From Desulfuromonadales bacterium (lineage in GTDB: Bacteria; Desulfobacterota; Desulfuromonadia; Desulfuromonadales; JAHYIW01), in the NCBI GenBank assembly GCA_029210745.1, contig JARGFI010000027.1, positions 1 through 35,166 on the forward strand: a stretch of DNA of 35,166 nt, read 5' to 3'. This document shows, one piece after another, positions 24,055 through 32,486 of the stretch. Below the pieces are notes generated by a model. That model had not been told where the DNA came from and made no database searches. It worked only from the letters and a program-made list of their open reading frames with translations. Made by a program: the position numbers and the translations under genes. The number at the start of each line of letters is the position of its first letter. The stretch's first letter is position 1.

Positions 24055-25851
24055 ATGAAAACTCAAAAATACTCTGTCAACCAACACCTCATAGAGACAA
24101 TCCTAGCTTGGGTAAATTCGGGCGAAATTGCCATCCCTGAAATCCAGCGACCTTTTGTCTGGGACGCTACCAAAGTTCGTGACCTTATGGATTCACTTTA
24201 TCAGGGCTACCCAATTGGATATCTCATAGCGTGGCGCAACCCCAATGTCAAACTGAAGGACGGCACGACCTCGGAGGGTAAAAAGGTGTTGATCGATGGT
24301 CAGCAACGCGTGACTGCACTCACGGCCGCCGTGTTGGGCCAATACATTATCGACCAGGATTACCGGCGCCGCAAAATCCGGATTGCCTTCCACCCGGACG
24401 AGGAGAGGTTTGAGGTCACCAACCCGGCCATTGAGAAGGACAAACGCTGGATCGCGGACATCGCCCCTCTGCTTAATGACGAGGTGAGCTTGTTTGATTG
24501 CGTCAATGAGTATTGTGAAAAGAACCCGGAGATAGAAACCAAGAAGATCCAGACGACCGTCACCAACCTGTCGCAAATCACCAAAAAACAGATTGGCCTG
24601 ATTGAGCTGGCATCCGACCTGGACATCGAAACGGTCACGGAGGTGTTCATCCGCATCAACTCGAAAGGGGTGGTACTCAGTCAAGCTGACTTCGCCATGT
24701 CGAAAATAGCCAGCAACGAAACCTATGGCGGTTCGACACTTCGAAAAGCCATCGACTACTTCTGCCACCTGGCCGTTGCGCCGGAGTTTTATCCGACAAT
24801 CGTCGATGTCGACAAAGATTTCACCAGTACGGATTACTTCCAGAAGATGTCCTGGCTGAAGAATGAGAATGAAGACCTTTACGATCCTGACTACACCGAC
24901 TTGTTGCGGGTTGCCTTTGTTCCGCAGTTCAACCGTGGCAAGTTCTCCGACCTGGTCAGCCTGTTGTCGGGCCGTAATTTCGAAACCAAGCAGTTTGAGG
25001 ATGAAATCGCTAAAGAGTCGTTCGCGAAACTCAAGGCCGGCATTTTCGATGCGATCAACGAAACCCATTTCAAGCGTTTTCTGATGATTATACGGTCCGC
25101 CGGGTTCCTTGACTCCGGCATGATTCGGTCGCAGAACGCCTTGAACTTTGCGTACATCGTATATTTGAAGTTACGCAACCAAGGGGTGCCGCCGCATGAT
25201 ATCGAAAAGTACGTGCGGCGCTGGTATGTCATGTCTGTTCTCACCGGTCGATACTCTTCCTCGCCTGAGTCGAGTATGGATTTTGATATCCGCCAGATAG
25301 CCAGCAGGTCTTTCGATGAATTTTTACAGTCCGTTGAAGACGCGGAACTTTCCGAGGCCTTCTGGGATGCCGGTCTTGTGCAGAGCTTGAATAGCTCAGT
25401 GAGCAGCAGTCCGTATTTGAACGTGTTCTGGGCGGCTCAAATCAAAGCCAATGACAAGGGGTTCCTCTCAAAAGACATCACCGTAAACGATCTGGTAAGC
25501 CATAAAGGGGACATTCACCACATTTTCCCGAGAGACTACCTGAAGAGGAATGGTTTCAAGCGTGGAATGTACAACCAGGTAGCCAACTATGTTTACATGC
25601 AATCAGAAATAAACATTAAGGTTGGCAACAAAGCACCTGTGACGTATTTTGACGAGCTCCACCAGCAGTGTAATGGCAATGGATTGGTGTACGGCGCCAT
25701 TTGCGAAATGGATGCACTCAAGAAGAACCTGGCGATGAATTGCATTCCCGAAAGCATCTTTGGGATGGACTTGGATCAATATGAAGAGTTCTTACGGCAG
25801 CGTCGTGCTTTGATGGCAAGGAAAATGAGAGATTACTACTTCTCATTGTAA
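24055..25851 (+). CDS. GmrSD-like DUF262 / HNH (DUF1524) nuclease, probable type IV restriction-like defence protein
   Basis: A 598-residue protein. The N-terminal DUF262 part carries [26 protein letters not shown] and [13 protein letters not shown] (Asp81, Gln83-Arg85), the ParB-like nucleotide-binding motifs. Near the C-terminus, [16 protein letters not shown] (His488-His489) followed by [22 protein letters not shown] forms an HNH/DUF1524-type nuclease. GmrSD-family proteins use NTP hydrolysis to cut modified (glucosylated or otherwise hypermodified) phage DNA, and related DUF262 proteins occur in other defence systems. The ATG at 24055 is preferred over a TTG at 24025 and is preceded by a purine-rich GGGGGAAGGA. 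All motifs look intact. It is followed 4 nt later by a DUF3553 gene and flanked by gene debris, consistent with a mobile defence island. Confidence 0.85.
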   Translation: MKTQKYSVNQHLIETILAWVNSGEIAIPEIQRPFVWDATKVRDLMDSLYQGYPIGYLIAWRNPNVKLKDGTTSEGKKVLIDGQQRVTALTAAVLGQYIIDQDYRRRKIRIAFHPDEERFEVTNPAIEKDKRWIADIAPLLNDEVSLFDCVNEYCEKNPEIETKKIQTTVTNLSQITKKQIGLIELASDLDIETVTEVFIRINSKGVVLSQADFAMSKIASNETYGGSTLRKAIDYFCHLAVAPEFYPTIVDVDKDFTSTDYFQKMSWLKNENEDLYDPDYTDLLRVAFVPQFNRGKFSDLVSLLSGRNFETKQFEDEIAKESFAKLKAGIFDAINETHFKRFLMIIRSAGFLDSGMIRSQNALNFAYIVYLKLRNQGVPPHDIEKYVRRWYVMSVLTGRYSSSPESSMDFDIRQIASRSFDEFLQSVEDAELSEAFWDAGLVQSLNSSVSSSPYLNVFWAAQIKANDKGFLSKDITVNDLVSHKGDIHHIFPRDYLKRNGFKRGMYNQVANYVYMQSEINIKVGNKAPVTYFDELHQQCNGNGLVYGAICEMDALKKNLAMNCIPESIFGMDLDQYEEFLRQRRALMARKMRDYYFSL

Positions 25852-25855
25852 GGGA

Positions 25856-26146
25856 ATGATGGCAGGGTTTAAGGTCGGAGATAAAGTTAAACATCCGAAA
25901 ATGCCCGATTGGGGTATTGGAAAAGTTCTGGAAACGATGCCTGACGACAAGGTGAGAGTCTTTTTCATCAATGCCGGTGAGAAGTTGCTCGGGTTGAAAT
26001 ATGTCGCCCTGGAAAAGGTGGAAGGTGAAGATGCTTCCCATTCGATCTTGGACAACCCAAAATTTACAGAGCTTGCCGCCAAAGGGAAAAAGCAAAGAAG
26101 TTTCGGGGATATTTATCTTTCCACACATAGCCGGGCCCCAAGATGA
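25856..26146 (+). CDS. DUF3553-type small protein downstream of the nuclease
   Basis: A 96-residue protein whose first 55 residues (FKVGDKVKHPKMPDWGIGKV, VRVFFINAGEKLLGL) match the DUF3553 pattern. This is a small SH3/Tudor-like beta barrel also seen at the C-terminus of UvrD-type helicases, where it contacts protein or nucleic acid. The rest is charged. Two ATGs in a row (25856, 25859) follow AAGGGA. The gene starts 4 nt after the nuclease stop, so the two are surely co-transcribed and may act together. The last 10 or so residues look atypical, and an open frame continues in another register to 26211, so a late frameshift is possible. Confidence 0.65.
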   Translation: MMAGFKVGDKVKHPKMPDWGIGKVLETMPDDKVRVFFINAGEKLLGLKYVALEKVEGEDASHSILDNPKFTELAAKGKKQRSFGDIYLSTHSRAPR

Positions 26147-26261
26147 AGATAGCTGGGGCGAGAAGTACTTGAAAGCCAAAATGATGGCAAGGCGCAGGTT
26201 ATGGACGCAATAGCAAAATAACAATCAGCGTCCTTGTCTCATAGATTCTATCCCCAATCGG

Positions 26262-26594
26262 TCACTCGAAAATTGTGGACACCCTCGCCAGAACTTCATT
26301 CATGATTGCCTCCGGCACACCCTCCAGCTTATGGGCACTGCGCGAAGCTAAGTCGAGGGCACGAGGCTGGTCACATCTGATTACACCCGTTGTTTTCGTT
26401 CCTGCCCCAATCAGCGATACTGCAAAGCCAGCCGTACGTGCAAAGTTGCCCCCGCTGGTAATTGTCAGTACGACTGGCGTTTTTGTCAGGCGGTTGAAGG
26501 ACGACGGAGACACAACCAAAACGGGTCTTGTCCCCTGCTGTTCATGGCCTGAAGTCGGGTCAAGTGACACAAGGTAAATATCGCCGCGCTCCAT
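26262..26594 (-). CDS. MazF/PemK-type mRNA interferase toxin (ChpB-like)
   Basis: This 110-residue protein starts MERGDIYLVSLDPTSGHEQQGTRPVLVVSP, the standard MazF/PemK opening with the catalytic region RG(D)I..V.LDP..G.E..G.RP. It continues with TGVIRCDQPRALDL, containing the conserved arginine and the CDQ..(T/A)LD element of ChpB-like toxins. These enzymes cut mRNA at short motifs and stop growth. Its ATG shares one base with the antitoxin stop (TAATG), indicating coupled translation. Length and motifs are normal, so it is probably active. Confidence 0.9.
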   Translation of the reverse strand: MERGDIYLVSLDPTSGHEQQGTRPVLVVSPSSFNRLTKTPVVLTITSGGNFARTAGFAVSLIGAGTKTTGVIRCDQPRALDLASRSAHKLEGVPEAIMNEVLARVSTIFE

Positions 26595-26851
26595 TACAGT
26601 AGCTCACTGCCGACAGGCTTGTTTTCGAGCCAATCGCGATCTTCTGCACTGACCTCGGCAGATGCGTCGCATTGCGCCAACAGTTCGTCCAGGCTGTATC
26701 TCGGACGTAAAGTTGGCTCCACCACCAGGCGGCCGTGATCGACGGCCAGACCAACCGTTGCGCCAGCGTGCAAATGCAGAATATCGAGGATGGCCGGTGG
26801 TACCGCCAGCATGATCGAACCGCCTACTTTACGAAGGTTTGTTGTGTGCAT
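26594..26851 (-). CDS. MazE/ChpS-type AbrB-fold antitoxin
   Basis: An 85-residue protein with an N-terminal swapped-hairpin (AbrB/MazE) DNA-binding domain: NLRKVGGSIMLAVPPAILD, then HAGATVGLAVDHGRLVVEP. An acidic C-terminal tail (LAQCDASAEVSAEDRDWLEN) should occupy the toxin active site. It follows an AAAGGAG ribosome binding site and a palindromic operator that it probably binds with its toxin. It precedes the MazF-type gene with a one-base overlap. Confidence 0.88.
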   Translation of the reverse strand: MHTTNLRKVGGSIMLAVPPAILDILHLHAGATVGLAVDHGRLVVEPTLRPRYSLDELLAQCDASAEVSAEDRDWLENKPVGSELL

Positions 26852-26868
26852 AGTTTACGTCTCCTTTG

Positions 26869-26888
26869 AGTTATACTTTAATATAACT
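26869..26888 (-). promoter_or_regulatory. palindromic operator of the MazE/F-type pair
   Basis: AGTTATA at 26869-26875 and TATAACT at 26882-26888 form a perfect 7-bp inverted repeat with a 6-base spacer. It lies over the -10 box of the TA promoter and immediately upstream of the AAAGGAG. It is the likely autoregulatory site for the antitoxin-toxin complex. Confidence 0.55.
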
Positions 26889-27114
26889 TTCTGAAGTCGA
26901 AATTGCAAGGTGCATTAAAAGTGTACAGTCGGGTCCTCCCAACCAGCGAACTGACAAGAATGCCGCCGCGCTCCAGAATTTCAAGCTGACGCTGGAGAGG
27001 AGTCAAACTACAGGCGAAGAATCGCGCCATGTCACGCGCATGCCCCTGATTTCGCGCATAGATGAAAAAAAGGACCCGTTCTTTGTTAATCGAACCGAAA
27101 AGGGATTCAAGCAT
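26878..27114 (-). CDS. winged-helix DNA-binding protein, probably C-terminally truncated
   Basis: A 78-residue protein reading SINKERVLFFIYARNQGHARDMARFF and then TPLQRQLEILERGGILVSSLVGRTRLYTFN. This is a typical ArsR-like winged helix: helix-turn-helix followed by a GGILVSxxxGRTRLYxFN wing. Relatives I know usually continue after FN with PRYPF..ELKALL and about 15 more residues. Here the sequence changes to APCNFDFRKLY and stops, exactly where the promoter and operator of the MazE/F-type pair begin. It could still bind DNA. It is on the same strand as the TA pair, 26 nt upstream. Confidence 0.6.
   Translation of the reverse strand: MLESLFGSINKERVLFFIYARNQGHARDMARFFACSLTPLQRQLEILERGGILVSSLVGRTRLYTFNAPCNFDFRKLY
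26880..26908 (-). promoter_or_regulatory. promoter of the MazE/F-type pair
   Basis: On the minus strand TTGCAA (26908-26903) and TATATT (26885-26880) are 17 bases apart. Both lie within the 3' end of the winged-helix gene, so the TA pair has its own promoter inside its neighbour. Confidence 0.5.
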
Positions 27115-27302
27115 AACGACCTCACAAAGATGTCAAATGATTTCCAATTAAGGTCATGATGTCATTTCCTGTTCAGAGCGCAATCATTTATATTCATTAT
27201 TTTTTGATTCGCGCCTCTAAAGATACGAGCCTCGCCGGTTTATGTCTCAATCTTCAACTGAAAAGTCAATCGACCCCCGATGATTCTTTCGACCCGCAAC
27301 CC

Positions 27303-27328
27303 AGGGCACCCGCGAGGGGTGCCCCTAC
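27303..27328 (-). repeat. REP-like palindrome, copy 1
   Basis: GGGCACCC (27304-27311) pairs perfectly with GGGTGCCC (27317-27324) around a 5-base loop, followed by CTAC. Read on the minus strand it begins GTAGGGGCACCCCT. Confidence 0.55.
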
Positions 27329-27360
27329 GATGAACGACCAACCGGACGCGAATTAGTTTA

Positions 27361-27388
27361 GTAGGGATGCCCCTTGCGGGTATCCGGG
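27361..27388 (+). repeat. REP-like palindrome, copy 2 (inverted to copy 1)
   Basis: It begins GTAGGGATGCCCCTTGCGGG on the plus strand, a diverged version of copy 1 in the opposite orientation. Arms GGATGCCC (27365-27372) and GGGTATCC (27378-27385) pair with one G-T wobble. The two copies form a BIME-like inverted pair about 33 bp apart. Confidence 0.5.
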
Positions 27389-27490
27389 GTTTTGACCGGC
27401 GGCACCGAAACCCGCTTGCGGATATCCGGCAGTTCATGGAGGAGTTCTGGGTATATCTATTTTTTATCCTCACGCACCCTTATGCCATTC

Positions 27491-27943
27491 TCACATCAGC
27501 CTGTGTGTCGCCAGCGTCAATATCGCGACCATCACATATCTGGCCAGCTTTCCAGTGGTCACCAGCACGGCAAACTGCCAAAACTTGACCCGCAACAAAC
27601 CGCCCACCAGACAAAGCGGATCACCAATCACCGGCAACCAGGACAACAACAGGGACCAGCAGCCGTAGCGTTGATAAAATCGTGAGGCGCGGTCCCGCGA
27701 GCAATCATCGATCCGCAATACCCGCGTAATCAGCCACGGCCCACCGTACCAACCGATCACCCAGGTGGTCAACGCTCCGAGGGAATTTCCGGCGGTCGCG
27801 ACCACGACGGTTACCAGCGGGTCGGAGTCGCGCAGCAGCAGTGACACCAACAACCATTCAGACCCGAGCGGGATCAGGGTCGCGGCAAGAAAACCGAGCA
27901 GAAAGAGGGCAAGGAGCCCGTGATGATTCAGAAATAGATCCAT
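27491..27943 (-). CDS. YqaA/DedA-family (VTT-domain) inner-membrane protein
   Basis: A 150-residue membrane protein with three to four hydrophobic helices. Family marks are FLAATLIPLGSEWLLVSLL at the first re-entrant/helix region, ATAGNSLGALTTWVIG (conserved GNxLG), FYQRYGCWSLLLSWLPVIGDPLCLVGGLLRV and the final helix. YqaA-like members belong to the DedA/SNARE-associated (VTT) superfamily, linked to membrane homeostasis and possibly lipid-carrier transport. Length is normal for YqaA. It is the last gene of the moxR-bat train, 45 nt after batD, but has no evident ribosome binding site. Its role with the Bat proteins is unknown. Confidence 0.85.
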   Translation of the reverse strand: MDLFLNHHGLLALFLLGFLAATLIPLGSEWLLVSLLLRDSDPLVTVVVATAGNSLGALTTWVIGWYGGPWLITRVLRIDDCSRDRASRFYQRYGCWSLLLSWLPVIGDPLCLVGGLLRVKFWQFAVLVTTGKLARYVMVAILTLATHRLM

Positions 27944-27988
27944 TGACGCAGGTTGCCGGAGTTGAGCCGTAATGTCAATTGCGGCAAT

Positions 27989-29695
27989 TTATTTCGGGTA
28001 AAGCTCCGCAATCCCGTTGGACTCAATCTTTTTACGTGACGGTTTTGGCTCTGAATTAAACTGAGATAAAGCCTTCATCAGCGCCTCACTTCGCCAGTTG
28101 ATGCTGTTATGGCCGTAAATATGCTCCTGCAATTCGCGGATCCTGTCCTTCAGCGGAGCGGGGCAGGTGTCTGCGATACGCCCGAGACTGGCGTGCGCAG
28201 CGAGCTCGAAATGAGCCCGACCCCAGGCGATCAGCGCATCTCTGACCCGGAGTGGGTCGTTGCTGGCAGCGACACTGAGGAGTTGTCTGAACAGTTTTTC
28301 CTCGCTCTGCAAGTTTTTCCGGGGGGCTTCGACGGGCCATTCCTTTTCAGGATTCCGGCGACGGAAGAGCAGCACCAGCGCAATAATCAATCCGGCAACC
28401 AGCCCTGCACATAACAGCGACCACCAGGGCCAGGGAATAAAACGATCTTCGATCCCGTCAAAGGTTTCGTTGCTGGAACCCGTAGCCGGGATGGCGGTGG
28501 CCGGTGACACGGGCGGCTTCTCAGCCGCAGCGACGGGGGCGGCGACGAGCAGGTCACGACCGGGCAGGTGTGCGCTACGCGATTGTCCGGTCGTTGTGTC
28601 CCACCACACAACTTCCATTGGCGGTAACCCCAGGCGACCGCTGCGGGTCGGCACCAGAGCATATTTTTCGGTGCGCAGAGCGACCATTCCCTGGGGACTG
28701 ACGGTATCGGTCAGGGCCGGTTGATCGGGGTAAATCTTGAGGTTGGCGACATCCGGAAGGGGCAATGACGGGAGTTGTGCGGAGCTCTGGCCGACGGCAC
28801 GCAGGATGATGGTGCGGGTGACCGGTTCGCCGATTTTCAGTTTGAGCGGATCGGTCGACCACTCTTCCTGTAATTCGACCGCCTGCGCTGGCAGCCAGTC
28901 TGTTCCATTGGTTGCCGCTGCGGGATCGACGGTGACCTGTTGTTCCCTGGACCGCTGACGAACCACCGGAGCCGCCGCACCGAAGGGATCGAAACGGTTG
29001 ACGCTGCGCTCGACGATGCGCCCTTCAAAGGTCAGCGGCGCGATGCGCAGCGTGCCGCTCTGCTGAGGGAAAAGGGCGTAGCGGCGTTCGGTGACAACGT
29101 AACGCACGCCGTCGATGAGTTTTTCGTAGTCACGATCATCACCGAGTTTCTGCACCAGACAATCGAGCTCGGGGATTTCCGGTTCGGTCAATGTCGCCGC
29201 AGACAGATTCACCGCACGCAACAGGCGCACGGTCAGCAGCAACTGCTCGCGAACCGTCAGCTGCTGCTTGTCGAGCTCCACCTCTAATTCAACCTGCCGG
29301 TTTGCCCCGCGCTCCTGATCGGTCGCTACGGAAACGACATCGACCGTCAGCCCGCGACTACGGTCGCTGCCGAAGCTGATCGGCGGAATCGTCTTCCGTC
29401 CGGCACGTTTGGGCATCAGGGTCAGAATCCATTCGGTTTTTTTCTGTATATCACCATTGAGGATACTGAGCTGACTGCTGCGGTTCTGGTTGAGTATTTC
29501 AAAATCGCGCCGCAGTGGCGAAAAATCGGGGTCTGCATCGGGGTTCTCGGCGGCACTGAAGGTCAGGGTCAGTGATTCATTCACGGCCACCGGGTTGCGA
29601 TCGAGGCGGGCATCGATCGTTAATGCCCAGAGCGATGCGGCACTGCCGTTGATCACCAGGCAAACCAGCAACAGGCGCTGTAAAAACGCTACCAT
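27989..29695 (-). CDS. batD: BatD-family protein (aerotolerance operon)
   Basis: A 568-residue protein with an N-terminal signal peptide (LQRLLLVCLVINGSAASLWA). A periplasmic part of about 400 residues of beta-rich repeats follows; LDRNPVAVNESLTLTFSA and ILTLMPKRAGRKTIPPISF are typical BatD motifs. A single membrane helix near 430-455 (WWSLLCAGLVAGLIIALVLLF) precedes a cytoplasmic tail of about 110 residues. BatD proteins come with BatA and BatB in operons first linked to oxygen tolerance in Bacteroides; the molecular role is not settled. The start overlaps the batB/batC gene by 7 bases. Confidence 0.88.
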   Translation of the reverse strand: MVAFLQRLLLVCLVINGSAASLWALTIDARLDRNPVAVNESLTLTFSAAENPDADPDFSPLRRDFEILNQNRSSQLSILNGDIQKKTEWILTLMPKRAGRKTIPPISFGSDRSRGLTVDVVSVATDQERGANRQVELEVELDKQQLTVREQLLLTVRLLRAVNLSAATLTEPEIPELDCLVQKLGDDRDYEKLIDGVRYVVTERRYALFPQQSGTLRIAPLTFEGRIVERSVNRFDPFGAAAPVVRQRSREQQVTVDPAAATNGTDWLPAQAVELQEEWSTDPLKLKIGEPVTRTIILRAVGQSSAQLPSLPLPDVANLKIYPDQPALTDTVSPQGMVALRTEKYALVPTRSGRLGLPPMEVVWWDTTTGQSRSAHLPGRDLLVAAPVAAAEKPPVSPATAIPATGSSNETFDGIEDRFIPWPWWSLLCAGLVAGLIIALVLLFRRRNPEKEWPVEAPRKNLQSEEKLFRQLLSVAASNDPLRVRDALIAWGRAHFELAAHASLGRIADTCPAPLKDRIRELQEHIYGHNSINWRSEALMKALSQFNSEPKPSRKKIESNGIAELYPK

Positions 29696-31509
29696 GATTG
29701 TGTCTCCGGTCGGGTTTCGCGTTGTTGATATTGATATAGAAATTTGCGTCGCAACAGTCCGCCGGGGTCATCGGGGATGCGGCGCAACCACTGTTCCATC
29801 ATCTGTCGTTGCTCGGCTTCAAGGGGACTTTCTTCCACCGGTGGGGCGGGTTGCACGGCGTTGTCAGCGGTGGCGTCGGCGGATTCTTCTGGTGCCTCCG
29901 GTGGTTGCTGCTCCGCTGCCGTTTCCTGTGCTGTGTCGGAACGGTTCTGCTCGGTTCTATCGTTGTGTTTGCTGTCCGGGGGTGACGGGGTACTCTGGTC
30001 AGCGTTCTGTGCCTCATTTTTATCGCTGTTCTGATTCTGGTCGCCCTGCTGTTGTCCTTCCCCCGCTTGATCCTGAGACGGGTCTCCCTGATCCTGTTGT
30101 TGTTGCTCATTTTTTTGTTGTTCTTTTTGTTGCTGCAACAGGTGCAGATTATGTCGTGCATCGGCGTGCTCGGGGTCGCGGCGCAGCGCTTCTTCGTAGG
30201 CGGTCATGGCTGCATCGATTTGTCCGGCCCGGGCCAGGGCGTTCCCCCGGTTGTAATGATCATCAGCCCCGGTCAGATTTTCCAGCACTTTTGCGGCTGC
30301 GGCGAAATCTTCAGCGCGGTAGTGTGCGGCCGCCTGCCAGCGCGGATCGCTGAAATTTTCAGCGGCAGCTTTATAGTTTTCGGCGGCAAATTGCTGCGTC
30401 GCGCGCTGCTCGCGGTTATGCCACACTTCATTCCAGCTCAAGGCGTGGGCCGGGGTCGCGGTCAGCAGGCAGAAACCGCCGGTTAACAGTGGCAGGCATA
30501 GTGGCAGTAGCCACAGATAGCTGCGCAGCAACCATCCGCCCAGCGGCAAAAGAGGCAGCAACAACCAGACGCCGTCTTCGACCCAGGCATCGGCAGTCAG
30601 GTGCTGCGCCGAGGGAGCTCTCTGTTCGTTGGCGGCTGCGCGGTGCTCAGATTCTTTCAGCAGATGATTAATATCCTGATCGTCTGCCGTTAAGGTGGCG
30701 TAACGACCGCCATGATCGGACGCCAGCCTTTTCAATGCGGCGGTGTCAAGACGACTGAGGACGATATCGCCCTCCTCGTCCTTGAAAAATCCGCCGCCTG
30801 GAAGGGGGATCGGAGCACCGCTTTCGGTGCCGACCGCCAGAACATGCAGGCGCAAGGACGGCGCGAGATCGAGGGGGTCATTCAGCGTCACCGCGTCGCT
30901 GATCAGCAGCAGCTCGCCGCGCGGCTGACCCGCCTGGCGAAAAAGTTCCAGTGCCTTGGTCACGGCCCGGTCGGTACGTGTTCCCTGGGTTGGCATCAGT
31001 GCGCTATCGAGGGCACTGAGTTGGGCAATAATTGTCCTCGTGTCGTCGGTGAGGGGGGTAACCACAAACGGTTCCGCCGCAAAGACGACCAGGGCGGTTT
31101 GCCCTTCGCGACGCTGACGACAAATATCGATGATTTTGAGTTTGGCGCGGGTCAGGCGACTTGGCGCAATATCGGCGGCATCCATCGAACGTGACAGATC
31201 GAGGAGGATAACCAGAGCCGTAGTGGAGTGAAAGACCGGACGCGGTCGTTCGCGAAAGACCGGCCCGGCCAGCGCGACAACGAGCAGGACGATTGCCAGC
31301 GGGATGAAACGCCCGGACCAGTGCTCTGTCGGGCGTCCTGCGCTGAGCAGGTAGGGGATCAATGACCGATCGCAGACCTTCAGCCAGGCGCTGTTCCCCG
31401 CGCCGGGGCGACGGAAAAAATAGAGGTACAGCAACGGCGGCAGGGCCAGCAACCAGAGGGGGCGCAAAAAATGAAAGTTGCTTAAAAACTCGTTCAGCAA
31501 AGGGGTCAT
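29689..31509 (-). CDS. BatB-BatC fusion: von Willebrand A domain plus TPR
   Basis: A 606-residue protein. Two membrane helices flank the N-terminus (LRPLWLLALPPLLYLYFF and FIPLAIVLLVVALAGPVF). A VWA domain with the metal-site motif DLSRSM (Asp104) follows to about residue 290, then two more helices (about 315-355). A TPR segment (about 380-475, YNRGNALARAGQIDAAMTAYEEAL) leads into a very Gln/Asn/Asp/Glu-rich, probably disordered region (about 480-560). Separate batB and batC genes are known elsewhere; here both are one protein, a form common in proteobacteria. The ATG overlaps the batA stop (ATGA). With BatA and MoxR it likely forms a membrane-bound MoxR-VWA chaperone-like complex. Confidence 0.88.
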   Translation of the reverse strand: MTPLLNEFLSNFHFLRPLWLLALPPLLYLYFFRRPGAGNSAWLKVCDRSLIPYLLSAGRPTEHWSGRFIPLAIVLLVVALAGPVFRERPRPVFHSTTALVILLDLSRSMDAADIAPSRLTRAKLKIIDICRQRREGQTALVVFAAEPFVVTPLTDDTRTIIAQLSALDSALMPTQGTRTDRAVTKALELFRQAGQPRGELLLISDAVTLNDPLDLAPSLRLHVLAVGTESGAPIPLPGGGFFKDEEGDIVLSRLDTAALKRLASDHGGRYATLTADDQDINHLLKESEHRAAANEQRAPSAQHLTADAWVEDGVWLLLPLLPLGGWLLRSYLWLLPLCLPLLTGGFCLLTATPAHALSWNEVWHNREQRATQQFAAENYKAAAENFSDPRWQAAAHYRAEDFAAAAKVLENLTGADDHYNRGNALARAGQIDAAMTAYEEALRRDPEHADARHNLHLLQQQKEQQKNEQQQQDQGDPSQDQAGEGQQQGDQNQNSDKNEAQNADQSTPSPPDSKHNDRTEQNRSDTAQETAAEQQPPEAPEESADATADNAVQPAPPVEESPLEAEQRQMMEQWLRRIPDDPGGLLRRKFLYQYQQRETRPETQSW

Positions 31510-32486
31510 CCGCGCCTCCGGGGGAAGCGTGCCACAAGCAGCACGGCAGCAAGCGCGGTGGCCAGCGGGTAGACAAAGAGGGCGGTCAGGGGGCGGTAGA
31601 CGCGCGCATCCTGTGCCACCGGTTCGAGGCGATCAATGATGCGGTAGATCTCTTCGAGCTGGGCGGTGTCGCGGGCACGAAAGTAACGCCCCCCGGTTTG
31701 CTCGGCAATCGCGGTCAGGGTGGCTTCGTCGAGATCGGCAGAAGGGTTAACGCGGCGACTGCCGAAGAATGAGCGCACGATCATCTCATCCGCGCCGATG
31801 CCGACGGTATATATTTTCAACCCTTCAGCGGCGGCCAGTTCCGCAGCTTTGAGTGGTGCGATCTCCCCTGCGGTATTGACGCCGTCGGTAAGGAGAATGA
31901 GAATTTTATCGCGCACGTTTTGCCCCTGGAAACGTTTGACTGCCAACCCGATGGCGTCACCGATGGCGGTTTCCTTCCCGGCCAGTCCGACCGCAGACTC
32001 ATTCAGCAGGGTGCGCACCGTCGTGCGGTCGAAGGTCAGCGGGGTTTGCAGATAGGCTTGACGTCCGAAGAGGATGAGCCCGATGCGGTCACCGACGCGG
32101 CGCTCAATAAACTCTCCGGCAACCAGTTTGGTCGCTGTCAGTCGATCGATCATGGTATCGCGATACTGAAAATCCTCGGTGGCCATACTCCCCGACAGGT
32201 CGGCCGCCAGCAGCAGATCGCGTCCCTTGAGCGGCAGTTCGATCGGCTCGCCGATCCAGTGCGGGTTAGCGGCTGCACCGACCAGCAGGAACCAGGCGAG
32301 CAGCGCAACCAGTCGTCGCCAGCGTGGGGGCAGGCTGGTGCTGCCGGTCGCAAACGGGGTGAACTCCGGGGCGTGCGGGATGCGCAGCGCCGCCTCAGCC
32401 CCGCCGTGCGGTCGTCCAAAAAAGAAGCGCAACAGCACCGGCAACGGTAGAACAAGGAAAACGTAGGGCCAGAAAAATTCGATCAT
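31506..32486 (-). CDS. batA: BatA-like VWA-domain membrane protein
   Basis: A 326-residue protein with helices at the N-terminus (FFWPYVFLVLPLPVLLRFFF), near residue 65 (LVALLAWFLLVGAAA) and at the C-terminus (YPLATALAAVLLVARF). Between them is a VWA domain with an intact MIDAS: DLSGSM (Asp96), the threonine in QTPLTFDRTT and LLTDGVNTAGE. The ATG at 32486 (with GAAAGG upstream) overlaps the stop of the DUF4381 gene by 4 bases. BatA is the usual VWA partner of MoxR ATPases. Confidence 0.9.
   Translation of the reverse strand: MIEFFWPYVFLVLPLPVLLRFFFGRPHGGAEAALRIPHAPEFTPFATGSTSLPPRWRRLVALLAWFLLVGAAANPHWIGEPIELPLKGRDLLLAADLSGSMATEDFQYRDTMIDRLTATKLVAGEFIERRVGDRIGLILFGRQAYLQTPLTFDRTTVRTLLNESAVGLAGKETAIGDAIGLAVKRFQGQNVRDKILILLTDGVNTAGEIAPLKAAELAAAEGLKIYTVGIGADEMIVRSFFGSRRVNPSADLDEATLTAIAEQTGGRYFRARDTAQLEEIYRIIDRLEPVAQDARVYRPLTALFVYPLATALAAVLLVARFPRRRG

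Larger units (their letters stand above)
27115..27490 (+). other. non-coding stretch with REP-like inverted pair
   Basis: No convincing gene on either strand. It holds the upstream region of the winged-helix gene, two REP-like palindromes in opposite orientation (27303-27328 and 27361-27388), and the region after the YqaA-like gene. I see no clear terminator. Confidence 0.6.

Noticed and set aside
26001-26213. Overlapping plus-strand frame at the end of the DUF3553 gene.
   Set aside because: Its first half is the shadow of the DUF3553 frame. The second half might be a frameshifted tail but shows no recognisable motif.
26900-27490. CRISPR-like or integron-type repeats in the accessory region.
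   Set aside because: Only an inverted pair of short palindromes is present; there are no regularly spaced direct repeats, cas genes or attC-like sites.
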